From the NCBI RefSeq assembly GCF_028128615.1, contig NZ_AMDP01000022.1, positions 180,406 to 244,405 of the forward strand: DNA of 64,000 bases, in the 5' to 3' direction. Positions within the stretch are counted from its first letter, which is position 1; each line of letters opens with the position of its first letter. A program made the position numbers and the translations under genes. Origin of the DNA: Enterococcus sp. 5H. GTDB taxonomy: Bacteria > Bacillota > Bacilli > Lactobacillales > Enterococcaceae. Positions 8,621-16,965 of this stretch are shown in pieces. Under the pieces are notes generated by a model, which made no database searches, was not told the origin of the DNA, and worked only from the letters and a program-made list of their open reading frames with translations.

Positions 8621-9175
8621 TCATTCGTAGATATTTGTTTCAAACACATCCACTAATAATCGGCTTACTTTTTGAGCAGACATAGTAGAAAAATCTTTTA
8701 ACCAGCGTTCGATCAAGCCAACAGACCCGCTAACAAAATAAGCAAAATACAATTCAAGTTCTTCTTCAGTTGTTTGATTAAAGTAATGCTGAAATCGTTG
8801 AAATGCCTCTGGTTTGACGATCTCTAATAAATCCGTCAGCAAGTGTTTACTACTTGTATTGGCCAGAATTAATTGGCTGATATGTTTATTTTTTTTGAGA
8901 ATAGTCAAAACGGTTTCTAACCAAACATCTAGAGGAAGTTTATCCATTTGAATATTTTCAAGAATTTCGTTAATAAATTCCTTTTCAATATGCTGCAATA
9001 AATCATATGGATTTTTATAGTATTTATAAAAAGTACCACGGTTGATATCTGCAGCGTCAGCAATGTCAGTCACGGTAATTTTAGTAATATCTTTTTGTTG
9101 AAGTAGTTCTAGAAATTCTTCGCGAATAATTTTTTTAGTATACTGAGTACGTCGATTGTTTGGAATTCCGCTCAT
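8621..9175 (-). CDS. TetR/AcrR-family transcriptional regulator
   Basis: A 184-residue TetR-type repressor. The N-terminal helix-turn-helix is at about residues 15-60 (ITVTDIADAADINRGTFYKYYKNPYDLL); the C-terminal ligand/dimer domain of about 120 residues is of the TetR_C_7-like type. It is divergent from the ABC transporter genes at 9333-12766 with a 157-bp shared control region, which makes it the likely regulator of that transporter and of itself. The inducer is unknown. GGAGGTC lies just before the ATG. Confidence 0.9.
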   Translation of the reverse strand: MSGIPNNRRTQYTKKIIREEFLELLQQKDITKITVTDIADAADINRGTFYKYYKNPYDLLQHIEKEFINEILENIQMDKLPLDVWLETVLTILKKNKHISQLILANTSSKHLLTDLLEIVKPEAFQRFQHYFNQTTEEELELYFAYFVSGSVGLIERWLKDFSTMSAQKVSRLLVDVFETNIYE

Positions 9176-9254
9176 AATGATTGACCTCCTTTAGGAAAAT
9201 AAACAAAAAAAGATAATCTGTTGATTTTATAACAAATGCATGGATAGTTGAGGA

Positions 9255-9283
9255 TTGATTTCTTTTTTCCAGACTATTATACT
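9255..9283 (+). promoter_or_regulatory. Promoter of the MacB/FtsX-type ABC operon
   Basis: TTGATT (9255-9260), a 17-bp spacer and TATACT (9278-9283). The upstream in-frame TTG that extends the ATPase gene is this -35 box, which excludes the longer start. No clean dyad operator for the TetR protein is visible. Confidence 0.75.
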
Positions 9284-9332
9284 AACAACATGTCATAAAA
9301 GCAACGACTGTTCAAAAGATGGAGGTAACAGT

Positions 9333-10034
9333 ATGAACTATGTAGAAGTCAAAAATGAATTTAAACGCTATAAAATGGGTGAAACAACGATCACCGCAAA
9401 TGAAGATATTTCTTTTAACATAAAAAAAGGTGAATTAGCAGTTATTTTAGGTCCAAGTGGCGCTGGAAAATCAACCGTTCTGAATATTTTAGGCGGTATG
9501 GACACGCCAGATGAAGGACAAATTATTATTGATGAGACTGATATTGCGAAGTTTTCTGATAAAGAATTAACGATGTATCGTCGAGAAGCGATTGGTTTTG
9601 TTTTTCAATTTTACAATTTAGTTCCTAATTTAACGGCTAAAGAAAATGTTGAACTGGCAACAGAAATTTCTCCTAATGCGTTAGATCCAGTTGAGGTTTT
9701 GACACAAGTTGGGCTAGAAGATCGCTTGAATAATTTTCCATCGCAACTATCCGGTGGTGAGCAACAACGTGTTTCAATTGCTAGAGCACTAGCAAAAAAT
9801 CCTAAATTGCTTTTATGCGATGAACCAACAGGAGCTTTGGATTTCGAAACCGGAAAACAAGTACTGAAACTTTTGCAAAATGCTAGTCGTCTAAATGGCA
9901 ATACAGTTTTAATTATTACTCATAATGCCGCAATTGCTCCAATCGCTGATCGTGTAATTCGAATCAATGATGCCAAAGTTCGTTCTGTAGAAGTAAACGA
10001 AAATCCAATTTCAATTGATGAAATTATTTGGTAG
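9333..10034 (+). CDS. ABC transporter ATP-binding protein (MacB/LolD type)
   Basis: A 233-residue ATPase that powers the FtsX-like permease encoded next to it. Walker A is GPSGAGKST at about residues 39-47, the Q-loop is FVFQFYNL at about 90-97, the signature is LSGGEQQR at about 139-146, Walker B is LLLCDEPTGALD at about 159-170, and the H-loop is ITHN at about 193-196. The start is the ATG at 9333, eight bases after GGAGG; a longer frame opening at 9255 begins in the promoter. It ends 11 bases before the permease ATG. TetR-linked copies of this class often export peptides or lipids, but the substrate is not known here. Confidence 0.93.
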   Translation: MNYVEVKNEFKRYKMGETTITANEDISFNIKKGELAVILGPSGAGKSTVLNILGGMDTPDEGQIIIDETDIAKFSDKELTMYRREAIGFVFQFYNLVPNLTAKENVELATEISPNALDPVEVLTQVGLEDRLNNFPSQLSGGEQQRVSIARALAKNPKLLLCDEPTGALDFETGKQVLKLLQNASRLNGNTVLIITHNAAIAPIADRVIRINDAKVRSVEVNENPISIDEIIW

Positions 10035-10045
10035 GAGTGATGAAG

Positions 10046-12766
10046 ATGAAAAATAGAACCTATGTGAAAGCAAGTTTTCGTGAAATCACACAATCAAAAG
10101 GACGTTTTATCGCAATTAGCCTAATTATCTTTTTGGGTACTTTACTTTTTGTCGGTGTTAAAGCTGCTGGTCCAATTTTGAATCACTCAGCTAGTCAATA
10201 CGTTGATAACCAAAATTTAGCAGATATGCAGATTATTTCAACTTTGGGAATTACTGAAGATGATGAAAAGCTAGCTAAAGAAATTCCTGATGCTAAAGTG
10301 GAATCAGGTTATCAATTTTATTATGCAGACGCCAAGAAAAATGAAGTAGTTCAAGTTTTTTCTTATAATGAAACGAACCAGCAAAATCAGTTAGTCTTAA
10401 AAGAAGGTCGTTTGCCAAAAAGTGAAACAGAAATTGTTTTAGATGATATCGCGGCAAAAGATGGTTACAAAATTGGCGATACTTTTTCAATTAACGATGA
10501 AGAGCAATTAAAAAATAAAGAATATACCATTGTAGGTTTTGCCAATTCCCCACTGTTTATTTCTACAACAGAACGTGGTTATTCAAATGTTGGAAATGGA
10601 ACAGTAGATTATTTTGTGTATGTGCCGGAGTCAAATTTTAAAGCGGATGTTAAATCGGTTTTATATATTCGATTTGATAATGTCAAAGGGCTGGAAACAT
10701 ACAGCCAAGAGTATAAAAATCAAATTGAGAAAAATCGGGATTCGGTGAAAAAAATCTTCAAAAATCGTCCGGAAGAACGGTTAACAGAAATTCAAAATGA
10801 GGCTCAAACAAAACTGACAGATGCAAAAACTGATCTTGCTGATGGTCTGGCTCAATTAGAAGCAGGGCAAAACCAATTAAATCAAGCACAAGATCAACTT
10901 ATTCAACAAAAACAAGCATTACAACAACTTCCCGAAAGTCAACAAGCAACGCTATTAAGTCAACTTACAAGCGCTGAAAGTGAACTAGCGACTCAAAAAG
11001 CTGAACTTGATGCAAACAAGACTAAACTAGAAAAAGCGCAACAAGAAATTGCAACTAATGAAGCTGAAATCAATCAAATGAAAGTCCCGACGTATCTTTT
11101 TAATGTTCGAGCGGATAATCCAGGTTTTCAAGAATATGGAGATCTTTCCGAGCGTATTGCAGCGATCGCTGATGTTTTCCCAGTCTTCTTTTTCTTCATC
11201 GCAGCTTTAATTACCTTTACTACGATGACCAGAATGGTAGAAGAAAACCGACGCGAAATTGGTACATTAAAAGCACTGGGTTATACCAAATTTGAAATTT
11301 CTAAAAAGTATATTATTTATGCATTATTAGCATCCGCTCTCGGAATTATTACCGGTGTGATTGCAGGAACAGAGCTGTTACCTCGAATTATTTATGAGTT
11401 ATCCAGTGATCGCTATACATTAGGCGGAGTGAAGATTTATTATGTTTATACGCCAATTATTCAAGCGACATTAGCTTTTCTAGCTGCTGCACTTGGTTCA
11501 GCGTTATTGGTGCTCTTTAGAGAATTGCATGATAAGCCAGCACAATTATTGCAGGCTCGTGCACCTAAACCGGGAAAACGTATTTTCTTAGAGTATATTA
11601 CACCGATTTGGTCACGCCTGAATTTTAATCAAAAGGTCAGTTACCGAAATATTTTCCGTTATAAATCAAGAATGATTATGGCAATCATCGGAATTTCTGG
11701 TTGTGCGGGGTTAATGGTCGCTGGTTTTGGTTTAAAAGATTCGCTGAGTTCAGTTACAGATCAGCAGTTTGGACCGATTATTGATTATCAGGCAATTGTT
11801 ACATTAAATGATGACGCTGATACAACAAAAGATCAGGAGAAAGTTATCGCGGAGTTAAATACAGAATCGGCAATAAAAAATCATTTAATGATTCATAGTG
11901 AAACAGTTGAACTTAGAGCTTCAGGAAAAGCAAATCTAAACTTAACGATGAATGTACCAGAAAATAAAACAGAATTTAAAAACTATATTCATATGACAAA
12001 TTTAGATGGCAAAACAGTTCTGTTATCCGATCAAGGTGCTTTTATCACGCAAAGAGCTGCAGAATTATATGGGATCAATAAGGGAGACGAACTGACGATT
12101 TACGATCAGGACCAAGAACCAATCAAAATAAAAATTCAAGATGTAATTGAAAACTATTTAGGTAACTTTTTATACCTCTCTAAAGACTATTATAAAGAAG
12201 TAACGCAGCAAGAGTTTCAACCAAATACACTATTAGTTCAGACGAGTAAGATGTCTGAAACCGCTGAAACAGAATTATCAGAGCGTTTATTAGCGACAGA
12301 TAAAGTAACAAATACAACTTTTATGTCTACGCAAATTAAAGCGCAAGAAGATTCAATGTCCAATTTGGATGCGATTGTAGTGATTTTTGTTGTCTTATCA
12401 GGTGCTTTGGCATTCGTTGTTTTGTATAACTTAATTAATATCAATGTTTCAGAACGAATTAGAGAACTATCAACAATTAAAGTTTTAGGCTTTTTTGATA
12501 AAGAAGTGACGATGTATATTGTCCGTGAAAATATTGTATTTACTTTATTAGGAATTGTTTTTGGTTATGGGATAGGCTATGTATTAACGGAATTTATTTT
12601 ACAGCAAGCTTCCATGGAAAATGTGATTTTTCCGCTAGTTATTCATTGGCCAGCTTACGTAGTTTCGGGAGGAATGACGATAATCTTTACAATTATTGTG
12701 ATGGCTGTTACTCATTTTAAATTGAAACATATTGATATGATCGATGCTCTAAAATCAAATGAATAA
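10046..12766 (+). CDS. ABC transporter permease, two FtsX domains with extracellular coiled coil
   Basis: About 906 residues. One N-terminal membrane helix (about 19-38) is followed by an extracellular region of about 340 residues. That region ends in a heptad-rich Gln/Ala/Leu coiled coil (about 245-345). The first FtsX triple helix is at about 375-490 and a linking helix at about 545. A second extracellular domain (about 560-765) and the second FtsX triple helix (about 770-895) follow. Such permeases work as mechanotransducers or exporters with a MacB-type ATPase. The start is the ATG at 10046, eight bases after TAGGAG; an ATG at 10040 and a GTG at 10037 are too close to the ribosome site. 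The coiled coil resembles those of periplasm-spanning or wall-reaching sensors. Confidence 0.9.
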   Translation: MKNRTYVKASFREITQSKGRFIAISLIIFLGTLLFVGVKAAGPILNHSASQYVDNQNLADMQIISTLGITEDDEKLAKEIPDAKVESGYQFYYADAKKNEVVQVFSYNETNQQNQLVLKEGRLPKSETEIVLDDIAAKDGYKIGDTFSINDEEQLKNKEYTIVGFANSPLFISTTERGYSNVGNGTVDYFVYVPESNFKADVKSVLYIRFDNVKGLETYSQEYKNQIEKNRDSVKKIFKNRPEERLTEIQNEAQTKLTDAKTDLADGLAQLEAGQNQLNQAQDQLIQQKQALQQLPESQQATLLSQLTSAESELATQKAELDANKTKLEKAQQEIATNEAEINQMKVPTYLFNVRADNPGFQEYGDLSERIAAIADVFPVFFFFIAALITFTTMTRMVEENRREIGTLKALGYTKFEISKKYIIYALLASALGIITGVIAGTELLPRIIYELSSDRYTLGGVKIYYVYTPIIQATLAFLAAALGSALLVLFRELHDKPAQLLQARAPKPGKRIFLEYITPIWSRLNFNQKVSYRNIFRYKSRMIMAIIGISGCAGLMVAGFGLKDSLSSVTDQQFGPIIDYQAIVTLNDDADTTKDQEKVIAELNTESAIKNHLMIHSETVELRASGKANLNLTMNVPENKTEFKNYIHMTNLDGKTVLLSDQGAFITQRAAELYGINKGDELTIYDQDQEPIKIKIQDVIENYLGNFLYLSKDYYKEVTQQEFQPNTLLVQTSKMSETAETELSERLLATDKVTNTTFMSTQIKAQEDSMSNLDAIVVIFVVLSGALAFVVLYNLININVSERIRELSTIKVLGFFDKEVTMYIVRENIVFTLLGIVFGYGIGYVLTEFILQQASMENVIFPLVIHWPAYVVSGGMTIIFTIIVMAVTHFKLKHIDMIDALKSNE

Positions 12767-12768
12767 AA

Positions 12769-12814
12769 ACAAAGCAAAAACCGAGATAATTATCTATCTC
12801 GGTTTTTGCTTTGT
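12769..12814. terminator. Strong bidirectional terminator between the ABC operon and rnjA
   Basis: A perfect 20-bp stem (12769-12788 with 12795-12814) and a 6-nt loop. It carries A5/T5 tracts inside the stem and lies between convergent genes. Confidence 0.92.
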
Positions 12815-12821
12815 TAAAATT

Positions 12822-14492
12822 TTAAGACGTCATAATCATTGGTAAAATCATTGGATGACGTTCTGTTTTCTCAAATAAAAATGGTTGTAATGCACTTGAA
12901 ATTGCATCGCATAATTTTGCTTCGGTGCAATTGTCATCGCGTAGAGCTTCACGTATTGCATTAAACAATAAGCGTTGTCCTTCATGGATCATTTCCCCAG
13001 ATTCCCTCATGTAAACAAAACCACGAGATAAAATGTCTGGACCGGCTAAAATTTCTTTATTTTTTATATCAACGGTAGCTACGGCAAGAACCAAACCTTC
13101 TTCTGAAAGAATCCGGCGATCCCGTAAAACGACATTACCAATATCACCAACACCGTTACCATCAACATAAACATCATTGGCTTTGAAATGACCAGCAATA
13201 TGGGCATCATCAGCAGTTAAAGCTAGGACATCACCATTTTCCATAATGAAACAATTTTCAGCAGGAACACCGACATCCTGTGCAAGTGATGCGTGTATTT
13301 TCAACATTCTAAATTCCCCGTGAACAGGAACGAAATATTTAGGTTTCATTAAGCGTAACATTAATTTTTGTTCTTCTTGACCACCATGACCAGAAGTATG
13401 AATATTGTTGATTTTTCCATGAATAACTTCAGCGCCTGCTTCGGAAAGCAAGTTAATCAATCGATTGACACTCGTTGTGTTTCCTGGAATTGGTGAACTT
13501 GAAAAGATTACTGTATCACCTGGCTGAATTGAAATCTGGCGATGGGTTCCATTGGCAATTCGGCTCAATGCTGCCATCGGTTCACCTTGAGAACCTGTAC
13601 ATAAAATCATTGTTTCATTTGCTGGTAATTGATTTAACTCAGATGCATCTACAAAAGTTCCTTTTGGCACATTGATGTAACCAAGCTGTTCGCCATTAAC
13701 AATTGCATTTTCCATACTGCGACCAAAAACAGCAATTTTTCGCCCAGTTTTGACAGCAGCATCAGCGGCTTGCTGCAGACGGAAAATATTAGATGCAAAG
13801 CTGGCAAAGATGATTCGACCTTCAATTTTTTCAAAGATCTTCAAAATAGAAGAGCCAATAGTTTTTTCTGACTTGGTAAATGTTGGAATTTCAGCATTTG
13901 TACTATCAGAAAGTAAGCATAAGACACCTTCTTCACCTAGTTTTGCCATACGATGTAAATTTGCAGGTTCACCAACTGGTGTAAAGTCAAACTTGAAATC
14001 TCCAGTTGCAACAATATTACCAGATGGAGTCTTAACAACAACACCTAACGCATCTGGAATACTATGTGTCGTTCTAAAGAAACTAACGGAAGTTTTACGG
14101 AAACGAATCACAGTATCTTCATTGATTTCATGTAATTGTGCGTCACGTAAAAGTCCATGTTCATCTAATTTATTGGTAATGAGCGCCAATGCCAAAGGTC
14201 CGGCATAAATCGGAATGTTCGCTTGTTTTAATAGGTAAGGAACGCCGCCGATGTGATCTTCATGTCCGTGGGTGATGACTAAGGCTTTAACTTTGTGCAG
14301 ATTTTGCACAATATAGCTATAATCGGGAATAACATAGTCAATTCCAAGTAGGTCATCTTCTGGGAACTTGATTCCAGCATCAATAATGATGATTTCATCT
14401 TGAAATTGAACCCCATAAGTGTTCTTTCCGATTTCACCTAATCCACCTATCGCAAAAACGCCGGTTTCATTATTTTTTATATTTACTTTCAT
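12822..14492 (-). CDS. rnjA: Ribonuclease J1
   Basis: A 556-residue metallo-beta-lactamase/beta-CASP RNase with 5'-3' exonuclease and endonuclease activity, central to mRNA decay and rRNA processing in Firmicutes. The zinc-binding motif HGHEDH is at residues 75-80 (H75, H77, D79, H80). The [10 protein letters not shown] and ATGDFKFD segments follow. The beta-CASP part includes FSSSPIPGN and the motif C region [12 protein letters not shown], and [10 protein letters not shown] is further downstream. The RNase J C-terminal domain is complete. It starts two bases after the rpoY stop, with a GGAG site inside the rpoY end, so the two genes form an operon, as in Bacillus. Confidence 0.96.
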   Translation of the reverse strand: MKVNIKNNETGVFAIGGLGEIGKNTYGVQFQDEIIIIDAGIKFPEDDLLGIDYVIPDYSYIVQNLHKVKALVITHGHEDHIGGVPYLLKQANIPIYAGPLALALITNKLDEHGLLRDAQLHEINEDTVIRFRKTSVSFFRTTHSIPDALGVVVKTPSGNIVATGDFKFDFTPVGEPANLHRMAKLGEEGVLCLLSDSTNAEIPTFTKSEKTIGSSILKIFEKIEGRIIFASFASNIFRLQQAADAAVKTGRKIAVFGRSMENAIVNGEQLGYINVPKGTFVDASELNQLPANETMILCTGSQGEPMAALSRIANGTHRQISIQPGDTVIFSSSPIPGNTTSVNRLINLLSEAGAEVIHGKINNIHTSGHGGQEEQKLMLRLMKPKYFVPVHGEFRMLKIHASLAQDVGVPAENCFIMENGDVLALTADDAHIAGHFKANDVYVDGNGVGDIGNVVLRDRRILSEEGLVLAVATVDIKNKEILAGPDILSRGFVYMRESGEMIHEGQRLLFNAIREALRDDNCTEAKLCDAISSALQPFLFEKTERHPMILPMIMTS

Positions 14493-14493
14493 G

Positions 14494-14706
14494 TTAAAAC
14501 TCCGTTAAAGAGAATTCCGCATGTTCTTGTTCATAAGCTAAATGATTTTCATCAAGTGCTTGAATGTATTCGATATTATATGGGGTATTTTCTTCTACTT
14601 GCTGACGTACGATAACATCGTCTTCTGCTTCAACGTAAATCGATTTTGTATCTTCTCTTTTTGGGTTTCTTGTTTTTGTTTCTTGGTAATAAACTTTATA
14701 GATCAT
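14494..14706 (-). CDS. rpoY: RNA polymerase epsilon subunit
   Basis: A 70-residue small RNA polymerase subunit found only in Firmicutes (formerly DUF1447/YkzG). It binds the beta' jaw region and resembles phage Gp2. The product begins [21 protein letters not shown] and keeps the conserved NPRRE-like loop and the AEFSLTEF end. The start is the ATG at 14706 because AAGGAG lies 8 bases upstream on the minus strand; an extra eight codons could be read but have no ribosome site. Immediately upstream of rnjA, the conserved order. Confidence 0.93.
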   Translation of the reverse strand: MIYKVYYQETKTRNPKREDTKSIYVEAEDDVIVRQQVEENTPYNIEYIQALDENHLAYEQEHAEFSLTEF

Positions 14707-14771
14707 AGTTTTTTCTCCTTCATCTGCCAAGGCAGTTAGTTATTTATTTTTTTATTATCTTACTGTAATTT

Positions 14772-14919
14772 TGAACACAACAAAGTGAGGTGGCTGACCA
14801 CCTTAAAAACAATCGCCATCAAAAACAGCAGTTAATGATGAAATGAAGCCTCGACTTTGCTTCACGTTCCTTGTTTTATGGAAACTTTACTTACGTTCAA
14901 CCGTCCCTTGTGTTGTGTA
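14772..14919 (-). ncRNA. Candidate structured RNA, probably the rpoY-rnjA leader
   Basis: An 8-bp helix (acacaaca at 14775-14782 and tgttgtgt at 14911-14918) can close a multibranch fold holding at least three hairpins. These are aggtgg/ccacct with a 4-nt loop at 14788-14803, tgaagc/gcttca at 14844-14864, and a catca/tgatg pairing between them; a weaker ttcc/ggaa pair follows. No T-run follows on either strand. On the minus strand a -10-like TATGAT (complement of 14942-14947) would place this in the 5' leader of rpoY. I do not recognise a known riboswitch, T-box, 6S, tmRNA or SRP RNA. Coordinates and strand are tentative. Confidence 0.4.
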
Positions 14920-15234
14920 GAACAACAATTAAAAGTATTTTATCATAGAATGGAGAATAAGTATAGAAACAGACTTGCGGCTTTAAAGAAAATATGAAAG
15001 TTACAAATTAAAATAATGGTCAAGCGAAAGAAGTAAAAAGCCGTCTTTTAACCATTGGTTTCGAGAAAATTTGTGTGAAATATAGATAAATAAAACTTTA
15101 ATATAATTAAGAACACAAATTGTTTTTTAGGAAATAAAAATATCGAAAATTTCGTTTAAATATAATTTACCTGACTGTTGCTTTTATGCTATAGTGGAAG
15201 TACTGGATTAAAAAATGGGACAGGAGATGATAAC
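14920..15234. other. Intergenic region upstream of efrA
   Basis: About 315 AT-rich bases between divergent operons. It holds the putative rpoY -10 (14942-14947), an imperfect aatggt...accatt inverted repeat (about 15014-15058) and the efrA extended -10 (TGC TATAGT, 15187-15195). No convincing small gene. Confidence 0.55.
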
Positions 15235-16965
15235 GTGAAATTGATGTGGCATTACACGATGAGATACAAGAAATTACTGTTCTTGGACTTTATTTGTGTT
15301 TTTGGATTTATATTAATAGAACTGGGGTTGCCGACAATCCTAGCTAAGATGATTGATGTTGGGATTAAAAATAATGACTTTGACTATGTAAAGCAGCAAG
15401 GTTTGTTGATGATTGGGATTACGGTTATCGGTGTGATTATGAATATTATGCTTGGATATTTTGGTGCCCGTATAACAACAAATATTGTAAGAGATATTCG
15501 TGATGATCTTTTTGAAAAAGTACAGACTTTTTCCCATCGTGAGTATGAAACAATTGGCGTTTCTTCACTGATTACTAGAACGACTAATGATGCCTATCAA
15601 ATCATGTTGTTTATGGGAAATCTATTAAGAATCGGTTTTATGACACCAATGATGTTTTTTGTCAGTTTATACATGGTTATGCGTACAAGCCCAACTTTAG
15701 GTTGGTTTGTGTTGGGTGCACTGCCGTTTCTACTGATTGCAGTAGTGGCAATTGCTAAAATTTCTGATCCATTATCAACTAAGCAACAGAAAAATTTAGA
15801 TGGAATTAATGGAATTTTAAGAGAAAATCTTTCAGGATTGCGTGTAATCCGTGCTTTTGTTAACGAAAAATTTGAAGAAAAACGATTTAGTAAAGTTAAT
15901 GAAGACTATACAAATAGTTCAAAGAGCTTGTTTCGTTTAATGGCTGCGGCTCAACCAGGATTTTTCTTCCTATTTAATATTGTAATGGTTTTAATTATTT
16001 GGAATGGTTCTTTGCAAATTCAGGATGGTAATTTATTAGTTGGGGACCTGATTGCATTTATTGAATACATTTTCCATGCACTGTTTTCATTTATGCTTTT
16101 TGCCAGCGTCTTTATGATGTATCCACGTGCGGCTGTTTCTGCCCGCCGTATTCAAGAAGCCTTTGATATGGAACCTGTCATTCGTGAAAATGAAACTGGA
16201 CTAACTGAAGCTAAAACAAAAGGCTACTTAGAATTTAAAAATGTTACTTTTGCTTATCCAGGACATGCTGAGAGTCCAGTCATTCGTAATGTTAGTTTTA
16301 CAGCTTCGCCTGGAGAAACGGTGGCGTTTATCGGGAGTACAGGTAGTGGGAAATCTACTTTGATTCAATTGATTCCGCGTTTTTATGACGTTTCAGAAGG
16401 TCAAGTTTTGCTGGATGGTGTTGACGTTAGAGATTACAAGTTGAGTGCTTTGCGTAATAAAATCGGTTATATTCCGCAAAAAGCATTATTATTTACCGGA
16501 ACAATTGCTGACAATATGCGATATGGTAAACAAGATGCGACGGTAGAAGAAATGGAATTAGCGGCTGAAATTGCACAAGCTTCAGATTTTATTTCGCAAA
16601 AGCCAGATGGTTTTGATGAACTTTTATCAGAAGGTGGAACAAATTTCTCTGGTGGTCAAAAACAACGTCTTGCTATTGCAAGAGCAGTGATTCGTCGTCC
16701 GGAAGTTTATATTTTTGATGATAGTTTTTCTGCATTAGATTATCAAACAGATGCCAATTTACGCGCTCGTTTGAAAAAAGAAACAATGGAATCAACGGTA
16801 TTAATTGTCGCTCAACGTGTCGGTACAATTATGCAGGCGGATAAAATTGTTGTTTTAAACGAAGGAGATGTTGTCGGAATCGGCACCCATCGTGAATTAC
16901 TTGAGACTTGTCCAATTTATTATGATATTGCGGCTTCTCAATTGTCAGAGGAGGAACTAGCATGA
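15235..16965 (+). CDS. efrA: Heterodimeric ABC multidrug exporter subunit, EfrA-type
   Basis: 576 residues: six membrane helices (about 1-310) fused to an ATPase domain. Walker A GSTGSGKST is at about 366-374 and the canonical signature SGGQKQR at about 471-477. Walker B is YIFDDSFSALD at about 488-498, in which the catalytic Glu is replaced by Asp. In EfrAB/LmrCD/TM287-288-type exporters this marks the degenerate ATP site. It exports drugs or peptides across the membrane with EfrB. The start is the GTG at 15235, eight bases after AGGAG; the frame runs further upstream but lies over the promoter. Its stop overlaps the efrB ATG by 4 bases. The EfrAB name rests on the family layout and presumed genus. 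Confidence 0.88.
   Translation: MKLMWHYTMRYKKLLFLDFICVFGFILIELGLPTILAKMIDVGIKNNDFDYVKQQGLLMIGITVIGVIMNIMLGYFGARITTNIVRDIRDDLFEKVQTFSHREYETIGVSSLITRTTNDAYQIMLFMGNLLRIGFMTPMMFFVSLYMVMRTSPTLGWFVLGALPFLLIAVVAIAKISDPLSTKQQKNLDGINGILRENLSGLRVIRAFVNEKFEEKRFSKVNEDYTNSSKSLFRLMAAAQPGFFFLFNIVMVLIIWNGSLQIQDGNLLVGDLIAFIEYIFHALFSFMLFASVFMMYPRAAVSARRIQEAFDMEPVIRENETGLTEAKTKGYLEFKNVTFAYPGHAESPVIRNVSFTASPGETVAFIGSTGSGKSTLIQLIPRFYDVSEGQVLLDGVDVRDYKLSALRNKIGYIPQKALLFTGTIADNMRYGKQDATVEEMELAAEIAQASDFISQKPDGFDELLSEGGTNFSGGQKQRLAIARAVIRRPEVYIFDDSFSALDYQTDANLRARLKKETMESTVLIVAQRVGTIMQADKIVVLNEGDVVGIGTHRELLETCPIYYDIAASQLSEEELA

Noticed and set aside
10028..10045. Upstream starts for the ABC permease (TTG 10028, GTG 10037, ATG 10040)
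   Set aside because: They lie before or too close to the AGGAG ribosome site; ATG 10046 has proper spacing.
13750..14208. A 152-codon frame on the plus strand over rnjA
   Set aside because: Lies entirely antisense to the conserved rnjA coding sequence, has no ribosome site and no plausible domain.
14772..14919. Identification as 6S RNA, tmRNA, SRP RNA, RNase P or a T-box
   Set aside because: None of the diagnostic words of these RNAs is visible; it is kept only as an unidentified structured region.
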